Positions 19,001 through 26,504 are shown, counted from the first letter of the stretch. The stretch is DNA of 64,000 nt from Saprospiraceae bacterium (GCA_016717105.1 JADKGF010000052.1:1-64000), one strand, 5' to 3'. The notes: generated by a model from the sequence alone, not told the origin. A program made the numbers and translations.

Positions 19001-21732
19001 CTACATGGGTAACAATCCGAGTAGAGAACAAATTGCCACCAGCATTGGTATGTCCACCAGATGTAACTATCACTTGTGATATGGAATTGAATCTAAGCTT
19101 AGATGCAGAGACGAATGTAAATGATGTAAATCTTACCATGACAGGTTACCCACAAGCCTATGACTTGTGTTCAAACCTACAAGTGACATACAAAGATCAA
19201 TGGGTAGGAACGCATGATCCAGTTTGTAAGTCAGGAACAGTAAGAAGAACATTCAAAGTTACAAAAGGCGCAGTAGTAGTAACATGTGCACAATTCATTA
19301 CAGTAGCAACATTGACAGCACCATTTACCGTAACATTCCCTAATCAGAACCAAACAACAGAATGGGATAAATGTAGCTTTACATTAGACGATGCGAGAGA
19401 TGCAGCGAATGCGTCTATCAAGCGTCCAATCGTGAACTATGGTCAGTGTGATATCGTGGGCGAAAACATCACGATAGATACCTTCTTGTTCGAAGATGGA
19501 GCATGTAAGAAATGGAGAGTAAAATATAGCTATAAGAACTGGTGTACAGGCGAGGAGATCAACACAATCGCAGGTCAACCAATCGTACACTGGTATGCAT
19601 TCAAAGATGTAACAGCACCAGTATTGAGCTGTACCAACCAAATGTTTGCAGCGAATCCAAATTCACAGAATCCAAATGGCGGATGTGAGGCAGCAGTAGC
19701 GTTGGAAGCATCAGCTAGCGACAAATTGATCTGTGCAGAAGAGAGCTGGATCAAGTGGCAGATGTTCTTTGATGGCTGGAATGATGGAACAGTAGATAGA
19801 TTAGGATCAAGTTTTGTGAACAAATCATGGAACGGCATCTGGGTACCACAGGCTAAGTATATCGCTAATGTATTGAACCCAACATGGGTAGCATTACAAG
19901 ATCAACATCCAAACTTACCATTGGCAGACTTAGTGTATGTAACGTACATCAAGCCAACAGCAGCAAGTGGAGGCACAGCGAAATTACCAGTAGGAACAGG
20001 CGCAACAGCATTTATCTTGAATGCAGAGAATATCAGCCACAAAGTATTGTGGAAAGTAACAGATGGTTGTGGAAACGTAGATCAGTGTGAAAGTACTGTA
20101 ATGGTAGTAGATAAGAAAGCACCGACACCATACTGTGTAAGTGTAAGTACAGCATTGATGCAAACAAATCCACAGATGGTAGAGTTGTGGGCAAGAGATT
20201 TCGACAAAGGCGCATTTGACAACTGTACACCACAAAGCAAGTTGTACTTCACATTTGATGGAGCAGCACCAATTTACTCAAGAGTAAATGATGAGCATTA
20301 TTATAAAGTAGTAGGTGGAGTGAGTGTAAATGCAACAGCAGCAGAATATGCACAAGGTAAAGCATACAGATGGTTGCCAACATCAAGAAGCGCAGGCTTT
20401 GTATGGACAGCAGCTGGAGATTACAATGTACAAGTGAGTGTATGGGATGAGGCATGGAATACAGATTACTGTACAGTAATACTAAGCGTAAGAGGTGGTA
20501 ACGGATCAACTCCATCATCAAGAGTATCAGGAACAGTTGCAACCGTAACTGGTCAAGGAGTGAATGATGTAAAAGTAACATTTGATGCCAATATGTCAGA
20601 ATATCCTAAGACAGTACAGACAACAGCTAATGGAACATTTGACATGTCAAACTACAATGGCTTGACATACGAAATCACAGCTGAGAAAGGCGGCGATTAC
20701 TTGAATGGTGTAAGTACATTAGACCTTGTAATGATCCAGAGACATATCTTAGGCTTACAAGCGTTAGACAGCAATTACAAGTTGATAGCAGCAGATGCTA
20801 ACAATGACGGTAAAGTAACAGCAAGTGACCTTACAGATCTAAGAAAATTGATCTTGGGTGTAACAACAGCATTGCCAAATAATACAAGCTGGAAGTTCCC
20901 TGTAGCTGGAACATCAGTAGGTACATCACCAATCACTTGTGTAGAATTGATTGAAATCGAAAATCTAAGTGCAGACAAGGCAAATCAAAACTTTGTAGCA
21001 GTTAAGATCGGAGATGTAAACGGTAATGTAAGCACAAGTGTAAATTCACCAGAAGTAGAAAGCAGAAGCAATGCAAATGTAGAAATGAGTGTAGCAGAAG
21101 CAGCAATTGCAGCAGGCGAAGTGGTAGAAATACCAGTAACAGCAGCAAACTTCAGTGAAGTATCAGGCTTCCAATACACAATGAACTTGAACGGAGCAAG
21201 CTTCGTAGGTGTTCAAAGTGGAGTGTTAGAAGTAAATGCAAACAACGTAGGAGTAATCTCTGACAATGTAGTAACAATGAGTTATGCATCAACAGAAGCA
21301 GTAAATGCAAATGAAGGCGCAGTATTATTCACACTTACAGTAAAAGCAGACAAAGCGATGAAAGTAAGTGAAATGATCAGCTTGAACTCAGAAGTAACGA
21401 GAGCAGAGTCATATAACAGTGACCTTAAAGTAGGAAAAGTAAGTTTAGGAGTAAGAACAGCACCTGTAGCAGGTATCGAATTGTTCCAAAACGAACCAAA
21501 CCCATTCAAAGGTATGACAACAGTGAGCTTCGAAATGCCAGAGGCAGCGACAGCAACATTGAGTGTATATGACGTAACTGGTAAGGTAGTAACAGTAAGA
21601 AACATCAATGCAATCAAAGGATTGAACAGTGAGATCTTCACTAAAGATCAATTGGGCGTAAGTGGAGTATTGTACTACACCTTAGTAAGCGGTGACTTCA
21701 CAGCTACTAAGAAAATGATCATTGTTGAGTAA
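10054..21732 (+). CDS. Giant repeat-rich T9SS-exported surface protein (3892 aa)
   Basis: This is a secreted or cell-surface adhesin-like protein of unknown ligand. A signal peptide (residues 1-24, ending GLIAQ) precedes two segments resembling lamin-tail domains (about 40-230 and 670-870) and several Cys-rich Ig-like stretches. An array of ten 89-residue repeats covers about 1430-2320; the eight central copies are nearly identical. Next come HYR-like beta-sandwich modules (about 2500-3480, recurring VTDGCGN and DKKAPTP patterns), a dockerin-like calcium-loop pair (about 3545-3610: DLVMIQRHILG and DANNDGKVTASDL), a cohesin-like domain (about 3668-3800) and a type A T9SS sorting domain (3807-3892: NEPNPFKG, YDVTGK). 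The whole 11.7-kb frame is open. Codon choice changes around 17.5 kb. It appears monocistronic. Confidence 0.9.
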   Translation: MCKGLFWSAFMAIVFVFGAVGLIAQCPTSSNATCTMTTGQYDHVVIGEVSGDSGQSDGSNDGIVEIVGPPLTVIGCMVVTNSEWAVLIPPGTMIPADGVFLIGCSTTDCSGYGCGTGINGNMNGLIANGEGDYNSGLIGEIDFDVCAAANAQYYWPAASGFTIDNSNANDGDQVMIFRPDGTPHDGIYWGNASVTPGGTTTFGGASGGPDHVTIQVSGQTYTLGDNDGDGIVNNNPMSVLMGRGDNDNATAIAILPTHTSCPCNTPTSPGTFTMPSLSDTDFWFNMNTLSDTYIGCNSSFGRIGTTGGSHNNPSHTDGEITSSTQMNGQNIDNGGGASLGTTGDPWTPNNYNPSSCATQSDLENEWGYTDHPTPGQPNNDPTFVFYTSTTSVCGLSTPVTFTVEVYNYQHVSDAMDTGSGTDNLQLGSLVQNPITGMNEPWTTYSVSGETTTMTYTVSSWPSSGEYTFNLVWDDFTNCCGSSVSFGNECYETAAFTITVGTPLLATTTSIICPPNTPGQINVGVLAGITGGCTPSYQLNIDGVPTGSPNTSGSFFLPTTAGTQTYTVMVTDGCVPACSPPIEITISDDCELPPPPCPTIVWDASTTAVGAKCPGDMLNLCVSTNATCGTVIEFYNGPSASFNPYAGEGNLIGSATIPCLPPTGAPGGAGIDSDCPYISGIMADACNGPSPGIEADNEFVVFGTGDNPIMIDNLNLDLPNSCANGDVTTGDSDDFFSNFIAGSLSLASMQPPGCPTLLQIIDDGATIPANSVVIFFTSNRVTQLYDFSSLCGLGTVYILINECTGSTGAFSNSAGRSTVFNYDDGAGPCVSNSYSYTTPQIGSGDGTYISFAGPDNPGVTTAGTTLGTPNPNNSSSAAGGCAGPMIVSPAEPICITLTLDETSCNNSSDNFFRAIIAPQPIAPTQCTGTSTPPTSALEFTMTCPDVMIPTTIIDVCASDLTTENQIALTLSGILTGSGNYYIIYAINGVAQTPITYSGGTSLGTITIPSPTNGQVSITLVSVFNDINNNGIQDVGECTGTVNNGEVLINIRPTLAITISGSTQPTTCTPCNGTVTFDLVSGTSTNIFDIEYEYNGTIFSIAGAMLPYVLENVCPGSYDIINASDEFGCEMDVVSNVEVLNVPSGVPIIINTQPAAICNDGTIEIDLSTIDMSPAYNVSTHTFYSADPNSIPPAFLSSFELDPLQSGFTSNTTIYVQYTDPSGCQTIAQILITVDPALCSVCPILSSVNITPFTCEGSDILLVSSTNLQFMSGTENGVADVGINFMYFSGSTPPSNPYIGGTVLGSVPYVNLLNNNTEAILINTSNTLSSGIYTLCAILSDVTGFDVACRPSGCTTFEIVELPQIDAIDVCIGTSSVLFTNTGNTDGIWSVSGGGTINPLTGEFTPTTAGCFTATFITNNGSCQDTDTFVVFPASPVLLDPINTCNTAFALPIVTSVSGFTTEFSINGATFTATPILPSTPGCYSITARYVLSADCGTTLAGAIGSGLCGVSNTVSALIYPSEPVLTAPTNTCNAAFVLPSVTPVVGFTVQYSINGGAWATAPTIPTTPGCHTIAARYVNTAACGLTAALTPSAIAGCDASADVSVLIYPSEPVLTAPTNSCNAAFVLPAVTPVVGFTVQYSINGGAWATAPAIPTTPGCHTIAARYVNTAACGLTAALTPSAIAGCDASADVSVLIYPSEPVLTAPANTCNAAFVLPAVTPVIGFTVEYSINGGAWATAPTIPTTPGCHTIAARYVNTVTCGLTAALTPSAIAGCDASADVSVLIYPSEPVLTAPANTCNAAFVLPAVTPVVGFTVQYSINGGAWATAPTIPTTPGCHTIAARYVNTAACGLTAALTPSAIAGCDASADVSVLIYPSEPVLTAPANTCNAAFVLPAVTPVVGFTVQYSINGGAWATAPTIPTTPGCHTIAARYVNTAACGLTAALTPSAIAGCDASADVTVLIYPSEPVLTAPANTCNAAFVLPAVTPVVGFTVQYSINGGAWATAPAIPTTPGCHTIAARYVNTAACGLTAALTPSAIAGCDASADVSVLIYPSEPVLTAPANTCNTAFVLPAVTPVVGFTVQYSINGGAWATAPTIPTTPGCHTIAARYVNTAACGLTAALTPSAIAGCDASADVSVLIYPSEPVLTAPTNTCNAAFVLPVVTPVVGFTVQYSINGGAWATAPAIPTTPGCHTIAARYVNTSACGLTAALTPSTIAGCDASAMVSVVIFPSAPVITMPRASCMSDFILPAVPPVAGFSIQYSINGGAWTANPMTSMVPGCYSIQARYVLETACGATLAGIAGTGSCGASNMVNTNVYPVPVVEPVADVFMCDMSPVNVTFSSLTEILSCYGNASIQYQWTNNNTSIGLAASGTGNISFIATQPCTAFIIVTPVFTGPDGSCKGQPISFIISIHQEISIVCNDRVHVSLDENCEFNMSGDFILEGSYNEYFYNVVIKTSTGEIIDKSNVTLHIGEVLIAEVTDICNGNRCWGQVIFEDKLAPVVECNCSVPSEDCTFNCYDLAVIQNETVPMLYGVSPNKSVLTTPPTATDGCGPVSATFTDAINGGDQCDTRELVRSWTFEDASGNKSYCTQRFAFEPISVTDLIPPVREVHLTCGLDATPAAIAGYLDVDSRTQPANATNIGAYADDYAQTGSVVELHEGYANGYFTYNQIGYDGKLHAQKVDNNVCNLYTTYTDDVIPACGIGCSGNMKVIRNWKLLDWCTGEVFTYTQVIKATDEKAPTFNVKNATVGVDPWGCAANWNVGQPWELADNCAKAEEIKWGVKVPSGVTLSGTFPNYRITGLTKGVHTITYWASDCCGNVSEKTATVTVIDASAPVAVAKQNIVMSLTGSGTGADGAGKIYGWQIDNGSYDHCSDVRFEVRRVDGGSCGNVGANGTHNNNSTYNDNNGYPSEVPGAVWFHPQDNAQDTDGGEFVKFCCEDIPAGADYGLHDVELRVWDDGNMNGVIGDNDIINGMKDNYNTTWVTIRVENKLPPALVCPPDVTITCDMELNLSLDAETNVNDVNLTMTGYPQAYDLCSNLQVTYKDQWVGTHDPVCKSGTVRRTFKVTKGAVVVTCAQFITVATLTAPFTVTFPNQNQTTEWDKCSFTLDDARDAANASIKRPIVNYGQCDIVGENITIDTFLFEDGACKKWRVKYSYKNWCTGEEINTIAGQPIVHWYAFKDVTAPVLSCTNQMFAANPNSQNPNGGCEAAVALEASASDKLICAEESWIKWQMFFDGWNDGTVDRLGSSFVNKSWNGIWVPQAKYIANVLNPTWVALQDQHPNLPLADLVYVTYIKPTAASGGTAKLPVGTGATAFILNAENISHKVLWKVTDGCGNVDQCESTVMVVDKKAPTPYCVSVSTALMQTNPQMVELWARDFDKGAFDNCTPQSKLYFTFDGAAPIYSRVNDEHYYKVVGGVSVNATAAEYAQGKAYRWLPTSRSAGFVWTAAGDYNVQVSVWDEAWNTDYCTVILSVRGGNGSTPSSRVSGTVATVTGQGVNDVKVTFDANMSEYPKTVQTTANGTFDMSNYNGLTYEITAEKGGDYLNGVSTLDLVMIQRHILGLQALDSNYKLIAADANNDGKVTASDLTDLRKLILGVTTALPNNTSWKFPVAGTSVGTSPITCVELIEIENLSADKANQNFVAVKIGDVNGNVSTSVNSPEVESRSNANVEMSVAEAAIAAGEVVEIPVTAANFSEVSGFQYTMNLNGASFVGVQSGVLEVNANNVGVISDNVVTMSYASTEAVNANEGAVLFTLTVKADKAMKVSEMISLNSEVTRAESYNSDLKVGKVSLGVRTAPVAGIELFQNEPNPFKGMTTVSFEMPEAATATLSVYDVTGKVVTVRNINAIKGLNSEIFTKDQLGVSGVLYYTLVSGDFTATKKMIIVE
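14601..16735 (+). repeat. Eight tandem 267-bp repeats inside the giant gene
   Basis: Eight copies of an 89-codon unit follow one another without spacers. Each encodes a beta-rich module with IYPSEPVLTAP, YSINGGAWATAP, TTPGCHTIAARYVNT and AGCDASADV. Copies differ mainly at synonymous sites and at a few residues (PTN/PAN, QYS/EYS). More divergent copies flank the array on each side (about 14338-14600 and 16736-17010). Period 267 bp is a multiple of three, so copy number can change without loss of frame. Confidence 0.95.
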
Positions 21733-21767
21733 GAAAGCTCAGCTTTAAAAGCTGAACAACAAATTAT

Positions 21768-21810
21768 AAAAAATCCACTTCCTGAGTCAAATTGGGAAGT
21801 GGATTTTTTT
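21768..21810 (+). terminator. Terminator after the giant gene
   Basis: AAATCCACTTCC pairs with GGAAGTGGATTT around an 11-nt loop, followed by T7. It lies about 35 bp after the stop codon. The symmetric A- and T-runs would let it act in both directions. Confidence 0.85.
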
Positions 21811-21892
21811 ATTAAGGAAACCTACAATGTTATTAGCTGATATCACAACCCAATCCTGCAAAGTGCGTTTTATTCTAGCTATGCCTAATTCC

Positions 21893-22228
21893 GAACTTGC
21901 GAACAGAAGATTTATACTTGTTAACGCAAATTCCATACTCGCTAACAGAAGATTTATACTTGCTAACGCTAATTCCGAACTCGCTAACAGAAGTTTTATA
22001 CTCGCTAACGCTAATTCCGAACTCGCTAACAGAAGTTTTATACTCGCTAACGCAAATTCCATGCTCGCTAACTGAAGATTTATACTCGCTAACGCTAATT
22101 CCGAACTCGCTAACAAGAGTTTTATACTTGCTAACGCTAATTTCATACTTGCTAACAGAAGATTTATACTTGCTAAGGCTAATTCTGTACTTACTGACAG
22201 GAGTTTTATTGTTGTTGACGGTTATTTC
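21893..22228. repeat. 42-bp tandem repeat, eight units
   Basis: Eight consecutive 42-bp units start at 21893, 21935, 21977, 22019, 22061, 22103, 22145 and 22187, the last being degenerate. Each unit is a dimer of 21-bp halves sharing the core ACTCGCTAAC. One half continues AGAAGTTTTAT and the other GCTAATTCC. Unit length is a multiple of three, so frames stay open on both strands (one plus frame gives a LANRSFILANANSE repeat, one minus frame SIKLLLASSELALA). I see no start, promoter or second domain that would make either a convincing gene. Confidence 0.85.
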
Positions 22229-22290
22229 ATGTTACATCATGGTTTATGTACACAAGATGATTTGGATTTTAGTGGTAGTCTTTTGAACCT

Positions 22291-22340
22291 GAAATATGCA
22301 TTAGAAAATCTATTACGAATCCTAACACATAATTCAGGTT
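22291..22340 (+). repeat. Dispersed repeat, copy 1
   Basis: About 50 bp beginning GAAATATGCATTAGAAAATC and ending AATTCAGGTT recur, with an 8-bp insertion and a few substitutions, at 45786-45845 in the same orientation. It is noncoding and lies between the 42-bp array and the fructan locus. Confidence 0.6.
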
Positions 22341-22431
22341 AAAAATCAATTCTGATCCTGTGTGTTGAAATAAGTCTGACAAGCAGCGTTATCATTTGAA
22401 CTTTTGCAAGGACATGTACCCATAAAAATTA

Positions 22432-23967
22432 CTACTTCGCCAATTCAGTCACCGAACCGCCTAGCAATTCTACCACATCGCCACTGGTGATTATCTCAGC
22501 TTTTGAATATGATTCCGTAGAAAAATAAATGTCCGTCATAGCACAAGCGCCATCCTCCGCAAATAATTCAATCGACGAATGATCAAGATAGATCATAACA
22601 TCAAGCTGTGTGGACATGTAAGGATTTGATGACAAGTGTTTTCCTTTGAATTCTGGGCTAAAGTCAGTGATACCAGAATGGCTCCTATCTATAAAATATT
22701 TCTGTAGTGCCACATCGTAGCCTACATCTGTATGATTCCCCTGTGAGTCAGAAAATCGAACGATGACCGCGCCTTGGCTTGGCTTCTTAAATGAAAGCGT
22801 AAGCTTGGCCGTAGTCATATTTTCCATGATGACAATAGGCTCTTTGCTTGCCTTAGCATCTATTGTTTTAGTATTTTTTTCTAATTTTTTAAACTCATCT
22901 ACTGGCTTTGACTTAAGTATAAAGTCGCTAGCTACCTGATGTAAGCTCAATTCTCTAGCCATCGTCATGGCACTGCGCCACTTTACGGAAGGAACCACTT
23001 GCGCATATTGCCAATTGCTCATCCAACCTAGACCCAATCGACGACCATCAGATGCTGGAATATCGGACCAAGTGACGAATGCATAATTATCTTTACCGCT
23101 GTCCAACCATTTCTGGCTAGCCGCTGCATTATTACAAGTAAAAGTATTGCCATCAAAATCTCCCACCCAATAGCTAGTGCCCGTGCCGCCATTAGGAGCG
23201 CCGCTCTGCATGGAAGTGATGAGCACCCATTTCTCTGTATTGCTACCAGCTACTTTCATTGGAAATATATCGGGACATTCCCAGAGGCGAGCGTCATTTT
23301 CAATTCCGAAATCTGATGCATAAGTCCAGGATTTTAAGTCTGGAGATGAATAAAATTTGACACGATCTTTCGCGGCTAAGACTAAAACCCATTTTTGTGT
23401 GGCTTCATGCCAAATGACCTTCGGATCTCTAAAATCCTTAATACCTGGATTTTTGATGACTGGATTCTGCTCATATTTAGTCCAAGTGCGGCCATTATCA
23501 TTAGAATATGCGATGCTTTGTGTCTGGAAATCTAAGCGTTTTGCTCTCTCGCCATCCATATTGTGATGTGTGAATATTGCAACCATTGGTGGATTTCCAT
23601 TCACACCAAAACCACTCGTATTTTTCCAATCTATGACTGCGCTTCCGCTGAAAATCAAGCCAAGGGAATCGGGATATAATGCAATAGGCAGATCATCCCA
23701 AGTGACCATATCCTTACTCACCGCGTGGCCCCAATGCATCGGTCCCCACACAGTACTATCCGGAAAATATTGGTAAAACAAATGATATTCTCCATTATAA
23801 TAGACCATACCATTCGGGTCATTCATCCACATGGAGTCGGGCGTGAAGTGATACTTTGGCCTGAATGCTTCGTGGCTTTTCATATCAAGCATGGTTGGAG
23901 ATTCATTTTTACATGAAAACAAACATGTAAAAAGTATAATCGCAGCTGTGATTTTGAATAAATGCAT
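22432..23967 (-). CDS. GH32 beta-fructosidase lipoprotein
   Basis: This glycoside hydrolase family 32 enzyme is predicted to release fructose from levan, inulin or sucrose. The 511-residue protein has a lipoprotein signal (LFTCLFSC, Cys19), so it is membrane-anchored. The GH32 catalytic triad is intact: nucleophile D50 in WMNDPNG, D181 in FRDP and acid/base E230 in WECPDIF. A C-terminal beta-sandwich follows from about residue 360. It is the last gene of the fructan locus, 14 bp after the second GH32 gene. Exo- or endo-activity cannot be told from sequence alone. Confidence 0.92.
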   Translation of the reverse strand: MHLFKITAAIILFTCLFSCKNESPTMLDMKSHEAFRPKYHFTPDSMWMNDPNGMVYYNGEYHLFYQYFPDSTVWGPMHWGHAVSKDMVTWDDLPIALYPDSLGLIFSGSAVIDWKNTSGFGVNGNPPMVAIFTHHNMDGERAKRLDFQTQSIAYSNDNGRTWTKYEQNPVIKNPGIKDFRDPKVIWHEATQKWVLVLAAKDRVKFYSSPDLKSWTYASDFGIENDARLWECPDIFPMKVAGSNTEKWVLITSMQSGAPNGGTGTSYWVGDFDGNTFTCNNAAASQKWLDSGKDNYAFVTWSDIPASDGRRLGLGWMSNWQYAQVVPSVKWRSAMTMARELSLHQVASDFILKSKPVDEFKKLEKNTKTIDAKASKEPIVIMENMTTAKLTLSFKKPSQGAVIVRFSDSQGNHTDVGYDVALQKYFIDRSHSGITDFSPEFKGKHLSSNPYMSTQLDVMIYLDHSSIELFAEDGACAMTDIYFSTESYSKAEIITSGDVVELLGGSVTELAK

Positions 23968-23981
23968 AAATGGTTTTCGTT

Positions 23982-26444
23982 TTACTTAATTAACATCATT
24001 TTGAAAGTCTGCACTGAATTTTTGACCTTTAATTTACCTAAAATAAGATCTGTATCCTGCTTTCGCAAAATTTTTATTTGCAAAGAATCGTTGCCAATGT
24101 AGTGCGCCTCATAGTCGATCGGAATGCCTGCCAAAGTATATAGGGATAATGCATAATCTGAATTGGATTCAATGGCAGGTGTTGTGATGATAAATGTGTC
24201 GCTCGTCAATGGATTGGGATATACTTGGATGATGGCATCGTCCAGCACACTTTCGACACTACTGCTAGTGCCACAAAAATCGGACGAAGATACTTCTTCT
24301 TTGCTCACGATATCCCATGCTTTAAAAGATAAAATCTCCACAGATCCATCCGTAGGTATAAGGTCGATATTTCTACTGTTTTCACTTGGATATATCCTGG
24401 ACGATATTACGATCTCATCATTCACAAATACTTCTAAGATACTGTGATCTAGGAATATACGCACGTGCATGGTGTCGCGCATAGTATAGCTTTCAGCTTT
24501 GTAGTCTTTTGCTGTACTATAGGGTGATGATAGGAATCGATTGATGCCTATCTTTTGGGTGTTTCTATCGAAGATGATGCTTGTAAATTCATTCTGTGCA
24601 TCATTTTTATATACTTGGATTATAAACTGATTTGAATTTTTTGTATTCAAATAAAATTCCATTTCAGATTGGTTACCCTTGTACTCTGGAAGATTATTGG
24701 ATGTGCTGTGTTGGACGATTTTGTTATGAATGCTTACTTCGTTTGCCCTAGCTTTACAAAGATTTGGATGAGGTCTGTGTATCAATTTTGATCCAGTAGA
24801 TTCCATGATTCTAGGTATAGAAAAAGTCTGTCTCCATCCTGCTTTTACTTGGTCTTGTACATTCCTATCCTCGGGTATGATGCCTATGTAAGTGAATTTA
24901 TTATCCGCGTCGATACCGATAGATGGCGACAGTAAGCGTCCAGCAATATGCTCAAATTCCTTTGGATTATTGTCATAAGGTTTAAATTCTGTACCATCAA
25001 ACGAGCCTAGCCAATAAATACATCTAGCAGGTGCACCATTATAAATCGGGGTCACCACGAGTAAATAATCCTTGTCATTTAACTTATTGAAAAAAGGCAT
25101 TTCCCAGAAGACACCAGCGCTATTTATGTTATTATTTTTATAAATGGGCACTATATTCGTCCAAGTAACTAAATCGGTAGAAGTATAAGATGCAAGCATG
25201 CCACCATTATTCGCGACGCCAGAGCCTACTACCATATAATATTTATCACCTTCTTTCCACACGTATGGATCTCTGAAATCTTTGTTGGGAATATTGATTG
25301 GTGCGCCTGTAATGATGGGTTTGGTTGCTTGTGTCGTCCAATTCAGCAAATCATCATCCAAAGGATAAGAAAGACCGATGGCGGCTTTTGCTCCATTCAC
25401 ACCAGTATAAGCGATGACAGGTTTTGAGTTTTGGTCAAAAAAAGTAGTTCCCGACCACACACCAAAGCTTGCAAATCCTTCTTCAGGCCTCAGGGAAATG
25501 ATTTCTTCTTTCCAATTGACCAGATCCTCGCTCGTAAAATGTCCCCAATGCATGAAGAAAAGGCTTGGCGCATTAGGGTTTTTCTGAAAAAACATGTGGT
25601 ACTTATTGTTATAATATATGAGGCCATAAGATTCATTGGCCCATGAGGTATTTGGCATCACGTGGTACCTTGGTCTCAGGTAGTCGCCTTGATGTCTGAT
25701 ATTGGGATCTATGTCCAGCGCAGCTATTTTTGACGAGGTATTTTCGTTATATTTATTAGCTACTGCTAGCGCTGTCATGGCATTTTTATAAATTGAAATT
25801 TCATCGATGGCACCATTCATCGTATTTATATTGAATCCTGCGCTTTGCTCATTGATGTTTCGCTTGCCTATCATCAGTTTAGATGGATATACACTAATGC
25901 TTGTGATATTTTCGAAAGATTCGGTGGCGTCTAGCTGGCCATTTATATAGATATTGATTGTATTATTTTTGGGGTCTATGGTGCACACAATGTGATTCCA
26001 AGTGTATGCTTTGATATTAGACTTGCTTTTTAGTTGTTTTCTTTGTCCATTGATTTTAGAAGTAAAAATCACATTCCCGTAAGGGCCTATAGCGATATAC
26101 AGATCATTACTATTCTCTGTATAATCCAGTAAGGCAGCTTCTTTTTGATTGAAGGATTCTGTAGCATACCAAGTTTCAAAGGTGAATTCATTTGTGATGC
26201 CGCTGAGTGTTATTTCATTAAAAGTAGCGTAGGTGGACCAGCCGTCCAGTCTCAATGCTTTTCCAAAACTAGCATTTATTCTCTCTGGTCGATTAAAATG
26301 GTTGTTGATAGAGATTGATTTATTAGAAATTTTATCTAATGCCATGGTTGCATATTGATCTTCATTAAAATCAAAATGCAATATCTCCTGCCCAAAACAC
26401 GGACTCAAAGACATGAAGAATATAAGAATTGATAAAATTTTCAA
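23982..26444 (-). CDS. LamG-GH32 T9SS protein with an altered nucleophile motif
   Basis: This 820-residue secreted protein has a signal peptide (1-18), a LamG/concanavalin-like domain (about 20-235), a GH32 five-bladed propeller with beta-sandwich (about 255-715) and a T9SS type A sorting domain (about 735-820, VYPNP). Where GH32 enzymes have WMNDPNG it has WANESYG (268-274), so the nucleophile Asp is a Glu at 271 and the Pro-Asn are lost. The other acids are present: D392 in FRDP and E448 in WEMP, where Cys is replaced. It may be a variant fructan hydrolase or a fructan-binding protein on the cell surface. The frame is intact and the gene lies between the binding lipoprotein and the canonical GH32. 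Confidence 0.85.
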   Translation of the reverse strand: MKILSILIFFMSLSPCFGQEILHFDFNEDQYATMALDKISNKSISINNHFNRPERINASFGKALRLDGWSTYATFNEITLSGITNEFTFETWYATESFNQKEAALLDYTENSNDLYIAIGPYGNVIFTSKINGQRKQLKSKSNIKAYTWNHIVCTIDPKNNTINIYINGQLDATESFENITSISVYPSKLMIGKRNINEQSAGFNINTMNGAIDEISIYKNAMTALAVANKYNENTSSKIAALDIDPNIRHQGDYLRPRYHVMPNTSWANESYGLIYYNNKYHMFFQKNPNAPSLFFMHWGHFTSEDLVNWKEEIISLRPEEGFASFGVWSGTTFFDQNSKPVIAYTGVNGAKAAIGLSYPLDDDLLNWTTQATKPIITGAPINIPNKDFRDPYVWKEGDKYYMVVGSGVANNGGMLASYTSTDLVTWTNIVPIYKNNNINSAGVFWEMPFFNKLNDKDYLLVVTPIYNGAPARCIYWLGSFDGTEFKPYDNNPKEFEHIAGRLLSPSIGIDADNKFTYIGIIPEDRNVQDQVKAGWRQTFSIPRIMESTGSKLIHRPHPNLCKARANEVSIHNKIVQHSTSNNLPEYKGNQSEMEFYLNTKNSNQFIIQVYKNDAQNEFTSIIFDRNTQKIGINRFLSSPYSTAKDYKAESYTMRDTMHVRIFLDHSILEVFVNDEIVISSRIYPSENSRNIDLIPTDGSVEILSFKAWDIVSKEEVSSSDFCGTSSSVESVLDDAIIQVYPNPLTSDTFIITTPAIESNSDYALSLYTLAGIPIDYEAHYIGNDSLQIKILRKQDTDLILGKLKVKNSVQTFKMMLIK

Positions 26445-26467
26445 AATAAATCAATAAGGAATTTAGG

Positions 26468-26504
26468 AAAAAATTGGCGGAGAAGATTACCCTCCGCCAA
26501 TTTT
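26468..26504 (-). terminator. Intra-locus terminator or attenuator
   Basis: Read on the minus strand, AAAATTGGCGGA pairs with TCCGCCAATTTT and is followed by a T-run. It sits just after the stop of the glycan-binding gene and 24 bp before the LamG-GH32 start. It probably causes partial termination, lowering enzyme expression relative to SusCD. Confidence 0.7.

Noticed and set aside
21787..22146. Minus-strand ORF of 119 codons across the 42-bp repeat
   Set aside because: It is open only because the repeat unit is a multiple of three; equal ORFs exist in plus frames. It begins in the middle of a repeat unit and ends inside the giant gene's terminator.
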